Assembly: GCA_041483135.1 (NCBI GenBank) | Contig: JBGPFE010000004.1 | Coordinates: forward strand, 73,282-137,281 | Reading direction: 5' to 3' | From: PALSA-1004 sp041483135 | GTDB lineage: Bacteria > Pseudomonadota > Gammaproteobacteria > Burkholderiales > SG8-41 | DNA: 64,000 bases | Shown here: one piece after another, positions 59,400 to 64,000 of the stretch | Position numbering within the stretch: position 1 is the first letter of the stretch | Layout of the letters: each line of letters begins with the position of its first letter | The notes under the pieces: generated by a model | What the model was told of the DNA's origin: nothing | Seen by the model: the letters and a program-made list of their open reading frames with translations, nothing else | The model's database searches: none | Position numbers and translations under genes: made by a program

Positions 59400-60383
59400 A
59401 TGATTATCAGAAAGTTCGTCTCACCCGCGCTCGTGTTCGCGGTATTTCTCAACGGCGCACCGGCATCCGCCGCGGACGCCGCCAAAGATTATCCCAACCG
59501 TCCGGTGCGCATGCTCGTGCCGAACGCGCCGGGAAGCTCGGTCGACACCCTGAGCCGCATCGTCGCCGCGAAGCTAGGCGAGGTCCTGGGTCAGCAGGTG
59601 GTAGCGGACAACCGCGCCGGCGCGGGCGGCGTGATTGGCATGGAGATCGCCAAGACCGCCACGCCGGACGGCTATACGATGATCAGCGCAACCACGGCGG
59701 CCTCGACGGTTGCCGTGCTGCTCCAGAAGAAACCCACCTACGATCCGGTGAATGACTATGACTACGTTGCGCAGTTCGCGGAGACGCCCAACGTGCTGGT
59801 GGTCAATCCCTCGCTGCCGGTCAAGTCAGTAAAAGAACTCATCGACTACTGCAAGGGCAAGCAGGGACAGGTCAACATGGCCTCCGCGGGCGCTGGCTCG
59901 CAAAGCCATCTCTCCGGCGCGTACTTCATGCAGGCCGCCAACTTCCAGTCGCTGCACGTGCCGTACAAGGGCGGCGGCGCGTCGGTCGCCTCGGTCATCG
60001 CCGGGGAGTCGCATTGGACTCTCACGCCGGCGCCGGCGGTGATGTCGCACGTCAACTCAGGACGCCTCCGCGCGATCGGGCACAGCCTGCCCAAGCCCTC
60101 CCCGCTGCTGCCCAACATTCCGCCGATCGCGGAAATCGTGCCGGGCTTCGACTACAGCGGGTGGCAGGGCTTCTTCGTTCCGAAAGGAACGCCGAAGACC
60201 ATCACGGATAAGCTGCGGGCGGCGGTTTTAAAGACAATGGAACAGCCCGAAGTGAAGAAGGCGTTTGCCTTCCAGGCCACGGAGATCGTCATCAGAGGGC
60301 CGGCAGAATTCCGCAAGCTGGTGCGGGAATCGATGGTCAAGAACGCAAAGGTTATCAAGGCAGTCGGGCTGACGGCCATCTGA
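59400..60383 (+). CDS. Bug/TctC-family receptor (17)
   Basis: The protein has 327 residues; AACGGAGGAACG before the ATG. Signal peptide LVFAVFLNGAPASA. Landmarks: RPVRMLVPNAPGSSVDTLSR, QQVVADNRAGAGGVIG, TPDGYTMISATT, VNMASAGAGSQSHLSGAYF, HVPYKGGGA and LPNIPPIAEIVPGF. PGSSVD replaces PGGxxD as in receptor 11. A decayed receptor fragment and an acyl-CoA dehydrogenase gene follow on the same strand. Confidence 0.92.
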   Translation: MIIRKFVSPALVFAVFLNGAPASAADAAKDYPNRPVRMLVPNAPGSSVDTLSRIVAAKLGEVLGQQVVADNRAGAGGVIGMEIAKTATPDGYTMISATTAASTVAVLLQKKPTYDPVNDYDYVAQFAETPNVLVVNPSLPVKSVKELIDYCKGKQGQVNMASAGAGSQSHLSGAYFMQAANFQSLHVPYKGGGASVASVIAGESHWTLTPAPAVMSHVNSGRLRAIGHSLPKPSPLLPNIPPIAEIVPGFDYSGWQGFFVPKGTPKTITDKLRAAVLKTMEQPEVKKAFAFQATEIVIRGPAEFRKLVRESMVKNAKVIKAVGLTAI

Positions 60384-60472
60384 GCGGCGATATTGTCGCG
60401 GGGCAGTGCGCGTTCCCCTGTCTCGTCTGGCGTGGTGGCGGCAAAGTCGGGGAAGACAACGGGATCGTGACC

Positions 60473-60562
60473 GGCATCCCGGAGGAGTTCCGCAAGCCGG
60501 TGCAGGATCCGCTCGCAAGAACCGTAACCTGATACAGGCGGCCGGCCCGAAAGCCGGGCAAC
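60473..60562 (+). pseudogene. Decayed C-terminal fragment of a Bug receptor gene
   Basis: One frame reads GIPEEFRKPVQDPLAR and the next frame continues KNRNLIQAAGPKAGQ; joined, these match a Bug C-terminus (PEEFRKLVxxELAKNxKLIxAAG). A one-frame shift in between and no upstream receptor sequence show it is a remnant. It resembles the end of the intact Bug 17 just upstream, suggesting tandem duplication followed by loss. Confidence 0.55.
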
Positions 60563-60662
60563 GCTCAAGGGCGCGCCGGACCAAATGGCTATGCCTCACG
60601 CCACCACAGGGACACGGCGTTGACGCTGTTTTTTATATCATCAACCAGAGGAAACACACACC

Positions 60663-61904
60663 ATGATTACGAACGACCGCGGACTGTCCGAAGAGCAGCG
60701 CATGATGCGGGACGCCTGCCGCGCATTCGTCAACGATTTCGTCACCCCTTTCATCCGCAAGAACTGGCAGCGCGAATGGAGCATGACCCCGGAAGACCGC
60801 CTGCCGCGCGAGATCCTCGAGCAGGCGCACAAGATCGGCATTCGCACGCTCGGTGTCCCGGAAGAGTTCGGCGGAACCCCGGTCGATCCCAAAACCGAAG
60901 TGCAGACCTTCGCGATGATTTCCGAAGAGATCTCGCGCGGCGATGCGGGTCTCTCCGACAAGCTGGTGCAGATCTGGAAGGTCTCGGTGCTGTTGCGCAA
61001 TATCGCGCCGCGCCACCTGCAGGAGCTGTGGTTTCCGCGCATCGTCGCGGATCCGACCTTCCTGCTCTCGCACTGCCTGACCGAGCCGCGCGGCGCTTCC
61101 GACCGCTGGCTGCCGTACGACGTGCCCGAAGCCATGATGCACACCAAGGCCGAACTCAAAGGCGATAAGTGGGTGATCAACGGCCGCAAGCAGTTCATCA
61201 GCAACGGCTACGATGCGAAGCTCTACGTCGTCTACGCCACGACCAAGCCCGGCGCCGGCATGACCAAGGGCACCTCGAGCTTTCTGGTGCCGCGCGATAC
61301 GCCCGGATTGTCGGTCGCGCGCTGCAACGAGACGCTGGGCGGACGCTTCATGAACAACGGCGAAATCGTGTTCGAGGACTGCGCCGTGCCCAAGGATCAC
61401 TGCCTCGTCGAGAACACCGCATTGACCAAGGCCGGGGTCTATTTCCGCCCCGGCAAGATCATTCAGGCGTCAAAAAACCTCGGCATCGCCGTTTCCGCGT
61501 TCGAAAAAACCGCCGACTACGTGCAGAACTACGTGCAGGGCGGCCGCCCGCTCATCAAGCATCAGGCGGTGGCGATACGCCTCGCCGAGATGGCCACCAA
61601 GATTTGCGCCGTGCGATCGCTGTTGAACGAGGCGTCACGCGCGGTCGACGAGGGTGCGCCGGACGCCGAGCAGCTCGTCAATATGGCCAAGCTGTTTGCC
61701 TCGGAGGAAGTATTCAAGGTGACGCAGCACGCGGTGGAGCTGCATGGCGGCAACGGCATCATGCTTGACTTCGGCATCGAAAAACACTTGCGTGACGCCG
61801 CGGTTTTCCTGCACATGGACGCGACGGTGGACATTTCCAAGTTCAAGATCGTCAAGTGCATGTTCCCCGATACAGCGGGTGTCTACGCCGGGCCGGAAAA
61901 GTGA
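60663..61904 (+). CDS. Acyl-CoA dehydrogenase-family flavoprotein (second)
   Basis: The protein has 413 residues. Helical N-domain (GLSEEQRMMRDACRAFVND), beta domain (FLLSHCLTEPRGASD, KWVINGRKQFISNGYDAKLY), C-terminal domain (GRPLIKHQAVAIRLAEMA, AVELHGGNGIMLDFGIEKHLRD). The position of the usual YEGTSEI catalytic Glu reads FLHMDATVDIS, so Asp or another residue may serve. Preceded by Bug 17, suggesting uptake and CoA-linked oxidation of a carboxylate. Convergent with the DUF4124 gene. Confidence 0.88.
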   Translation: MITNDRGLSEEQRMMRDACRAFVNDFVTPFIRKNWQREWSMTPEDRLPREILEQAHKIGIRTLGVPEEFGGTPVDPKTEVQTFAMISEEISRGDAGLSDKLVQIWKVSVLLRNIAPRHLQELWFPRIVADPTFLLSHCLTEPRGASDRWLPYDVPEAMMHTKAELKGDKWVINGRKQFISNGYDAKLYVVYATTKPGAGMTKGTSSFLVPRDTPGLSVARCNETLGGRFMNNGEIVFEDCAVPKDHCLVENTALTKAGVYFRPGKIIQASKNLGIAVSAFEKTADYVQNYVQGGRPLIKHQAVAIRLAEMATKICAVRSLLNEASRAVDEGAPDAEQLVNMAKLFASEEVFKVTQHAVELHGGNGIMLDFGIEKHLRDAAVFLHMDATVDISKFKIVKCMFPDTAGVYAGPEK

Positions 61905-61985
61905 AATACCCGCCATCGAAATCGGCCTGGCCATAGATTGTTCTTCAGACCGGGCACGCAGCCGCAGGCAGTTAAACAACCACCA

Positions 61986-62438
61986 TCATTTTTTGCACCA
62001 CTGCTCGACCGATTTACGCGCGCTGTCGATTTGCGCCGCGCGCTCCTCGTCGCTGATGAACATCCGTTCCCCGGTGTTCGGGTCAAACCGGGTGACCCGC
62101 TGACCCTCTTCGAGCACTTTGAGTTGACCGCGCATGTCATTGCAATTGCGCTCGGCCTCCTCCGCCCCGGCTTTTTCGCTGGCCGCCTTGGCTTCAGCCT
62201 CCTGGCGCTCGGCCTGGCGCTTCAGAAACTCGACGTTCTGCTCCTGGAGTGATTTCTGCGGCGGCAGGCTGTCCCCGCCGCTTTCCCCGCTCTTGCCGAT
62301 TGGCCGTTGCTGCACGGTGCCGGGCGAGCAGTAATAAGCGTATTCTTTCTCACCCTTGGGATTGACACATTCAAAAATCTGCGCCGCCGCGATATTCGCC
62401 AGCATCATCAGCACAAAAGCCGCGATCGACCGCAACAT
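61986..62438 (-). CDS. Exported DUF4124-type protein (second)
   Basis: About 150 residues. ATG 62438 is preferred because AGGACGAAG precedes it; an ATG at 62450 is possible. The signal peptide FVLMMLANIAAA is followed by IFECVNPKGEKEYAYYCSPG (DUF4124-like, two Cys), then a Gln/Glu/Ala-rich coiled coil (LQEQNVEFLKRQAERQEAEA) and a C-terminal RFDPNTGERMFISDEERAAQ. Periplasmic, function unknown; same class as 21014-21493. Confidence 0.8.
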   Translation of the reverse strand: MLRSIAAFVLMMLANIAAAQIFECVNPKGEKEYAYYCSPGTVQQRPIGKSGESGGDSLPPQKSLQEQNVEFLKRQAERQEAEAKAASEKAGAEEAERNCNDMRGQLKVLEEGQRVTRFDPNTGERMFISDEERAAQIDSARKSVEQWCKK

Positions 62439-62529
62439 CTTCGTCCTCATTGCGCCAACGATACGCTTTTTGCCATGCATGCGCCGCGATTCTGCTGAGA
62501 ACTGCTGCCTGCGCATTACCGTTTGCTCG

Positions 62530-63642
62530 TTACCGTTTAAATTCCGCGACCGAGCGCGCCAGTTTCCCATCGCGCGTTTTCAGAGCGCGCGTGACGGCCT
62601 TGGTCGCGCCGAACGTCGGCACGTAGGCCGAATGCTTGCCCGCGCCGCCGATCACCGCGATGATGATGTCCTCGGCGCGCTGCACCGCGAACACCGGCGC
62701 ATCCGGGCCTGCGTTCGCGTATCTCTCCCTGAACGTGACGCGAAAGCGGCGCTCGATGTTCTCCTTCGAGAACTTGCCGAGCGGCAGCGTCGCATGCTCC
62801 TGGAGAAAGCGCTTGGCGTCGGCCTTGGAGTAACCGCCTCCCGCGACCGTTTTCGCATGCTCGGGGCCCATGATCACCAGCGGTTGCGCCGCGTAGTAGA
62901 CGTCGTTCGAGCCGGTCACCGCCATCGTGCCGGCGATCGTTGTGAGGATGCCCTCAGCGGTGAGGCTCTCGTGATCGTTGATGTTGTGCGGGCATTCGGC
63001 GCCGATGACCGTCACCGCGCTCGCCTCGCGCGGCAAGCCGCGCTCGACGTGCAGCGGCTCCCACGGGCTTGCCGTCTCGTTCTCCGCAACGAGGTAGCTG
63101 TACTTGGACGGCGCGCCGAAAGTCGACATGTCGCCGGTACCCGGAATCGCGCCGCCGATATTGAGGAGCGCGAGGCGAACCGCGCGCCCGATAGTCGCGT
63201 TGCTGTGCGCGCCCGGGCCGAATGCGTTGTGACCGGAATTGATAGCGAGTTCCGTCGCCACGGGGCCGTTCACGATGACGAGCGGCGCGCACAGATGCGT
63301 GGTCGCCTGGACCCCGTAGAGATTGAACGGCTCTTCGCACATCGCTTCGATCGCCAGCACCAAAAGCGGGAAATACTCCGGCCGGCACCCCGCCATCACC
63401 GCGTTCGCGGCGAGCCGCAGCGGCGTCGCTTCGCCGTAGCGCGGAGCCATCTTCGCCACCGGCTCGTGCCATGGCCGGTCGCAGTACGCGAGCATCTGTT
63501 CGACGCGCCGCATGGTCGGCGGCACGATAGGCAGCCCGTCGCCCCAGCCGCGCTCGAGATAGAGCTTGTTGATACACTCGAAGTCATCGTCGGCTTCGAT
63601 GCTCGCGCCCGCGGGCTTGAGCAGCTCGGCGAGACCGGTCAT
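62530..63642 (-). CDS. WGDGLP-domain partner of UGSC protein
   Basis: The protein has 370 residues. Landmarks LERGWGDGLPIVPPTMRRV, MAGCRPEYFPLLVLAIEAM, LVIVNGPVATELAINSGHN and NIGGAIPGTGDMSTFGAPS align with residues about 150-400 of the fused UGSC protein at 35069-36799. No signal peptide. The ATG overlaps the stop of the UGSC gene by 4 bp, so translation is coupled. Biochemical function unknown; the fusion elsewhere implies it acts together with the UGSC domain. Confidence 0.85.
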   Translation of the reverse strand: MTGLAELLKPAGASIEADDDFECINKLYLERGWGDGLPIVPPTMRRVEQMLAYCDRPWHEPVAKMAPRYGEATPLRLAANAVMAGCRPEYFPLLVLAIEAMCEEPFNLYGVQATTHLCAPLVIVNGPVATELAINSGHNAFGPGAHSNATIGRAVRLALLNIGGAIPGTGDMSTFGAPSKYSYLVAENETASPWEPLHVERGLPREASAVTVIGAECPHNINDHESLTAEGILTTIAGTMAVTGSNDVYYAAQPLVIMGPEHAKTVAGGGYSKADAKRFLQEHATLPLGKFSKENIERRFRVTFRERYANAGPDAPVFAVQRAEDIIIAVIGGAGKHSAYVPTFGATKAVTRALKTRDGKLARSVAEFKR

Positions 63643-64000
63643 CTGGCGTGCTCCTTGATGAGTTCGACCACTTGCGGAATCGCCACATGGGCGCGTCCCT
63701 CCACCTGTTCGAGCGACAGGCCGCCGAGCGGGTGCGGAATCACCACCAGCGGCAGGTCCGGCACGCCGAACACTTTCGCCTGCGTTTTCCCCAGCTTGAT
63801 GAAGGGATCGGAGCAGATGACGGCGGTGACGAGACCGCGCTTGCGGAGCTCAGACATGTCGTGGACACTCCACGACGTGCACGACCCTCAGTCGGCCATC
63901 GCGCTGACGACGAGGTCGGCCTCGGCGGTCAGCCGGTCGAGAATTTCTTTGGGCGCCGGCAGGCTGACGCTCGCTTTGCGCAGCGACACCACCGATGCGA
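63639..64000 (-). CDS. UGSC-family selenoprotein (partial at window edge), UGA probably selenocysteine
   Basis: The minus strand is open from the window edge (VVSLRKASVSLPAPKEILDR, EADLVVSAMAD) to TGA at 63888-63890, and the same frame continues GSCTSWSVHDMSELRKRG, VTAVICSDPFIKLGKTQAKV, FGVPDLPLVVIPHPLGGLSL to the stop at 63639. This is exactly the U-G-S-C motif for which the family is named, with TGA at the U position. The N-terminus lies outside the window. Homologues may have Cys there. Redox chemistry at U-x-x-C is plausible but the reaction is unknown. Confidence 0.85.
63858..63876 (-). promoter_or_regulatory. Candidate bacterial SECIS hairpin after UGA of UGSC gene
   Basis: Counting the U of UGA as 1, nucleotides 15-22 (GUCGUGGA) pair perfectly with 26-33 (UCCACGAC) around a GUG loop at 23-25. 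An apical loop with G and U roughly this far from the UGA is what SelB recognises in E. coli fdhF. The stem is strong and lies wholly within the coding sequence. Confidence 0.6.

Overview
The window looks like a high-GC betaproteobacterium, probably an uncultured Burkholderiales-like soil or groundwater lineage. The main reason is a very large set of Bug/TctC-type periplasmic solute receptors, an expansion typical of that group, plus IclR control of a TRAP operon and mostly high-GC coding sequence. I saw no rRNA, tRNA or CRISPR array. Assignment is by gene content only.

Layout. Positions 1-9.7 kb hold a run of toxin-antitoxin (TA) modules: a frameshifted hicA, a Phd-like regulator, Phd/VapC, DUF433/DUF5615, CopG/PIN and HigBA. 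Inside this run sits a complete TRAP transporter operon (dctPQM plus a DHDPS/NAL-type lyase) opposite an IclR regulator. From 10.9 to 14.6 kb there is an AT-richer block: a C5 methyltransferase, a Vsr repair endonuclease, an MvaI/BcnI-type restriction enzyme and a small XRE pair under a textbook promoter/palindrome. From 14.9 to 33.9 kb there are mixed genes: envelope proteins, a caspase-like protein beside a membrane-anchored SDH-type protease, a HigBA-like module whose toxin has an in-frame stop, an ORF6N protein, an aldo/keto reductase, a Crp/Fnr regulator, a nuclease, a hemerythrin, a lone molybdenum hydroxylase large subunit and a GST. From 34 to 64 kb Bug receptor genes dominate (17 in the window plus one decayed fragment; no TctA/TctB), mixed with catabolic enzymes: two acyl-CoA dehydrogenase-like proteins, an enolase-superfamily protein, an amidohydrolase, a CocE-type hydrolase and an SDR.

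Most notable: two loci encode UGSC-family proteins in which the position before Gly-x-Cys is an in-frame TGA, with the family sequence continuing in the same frame beyond it. At 35069-36799 the UGSC domain is fused to a second domain (marked by a WGDGLP motif) and is followed 23 bp later by a Bug receptor gene. At 62530-64000 the same two domains are separate genes overlapping by 4 bp. Hairpins lie at the expected distance after both TGA codons. These are best read as selenoproteins, with the fusion linking the two domains functionally.

A second feature is a family of composite intergenic repeats, confined to about the first 29 kb with weak traces to 40 kb. They consist of 7-8 bp tandem units arranged as a purine-rich left arm and a complementary-looking pyrimidine-rich right arm, joined to several non-tandem modules that recur nearly identically, including in inverted orientation. 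They sit between the TA, regulatory and envelope genes and are absent from the Bug-rich half.
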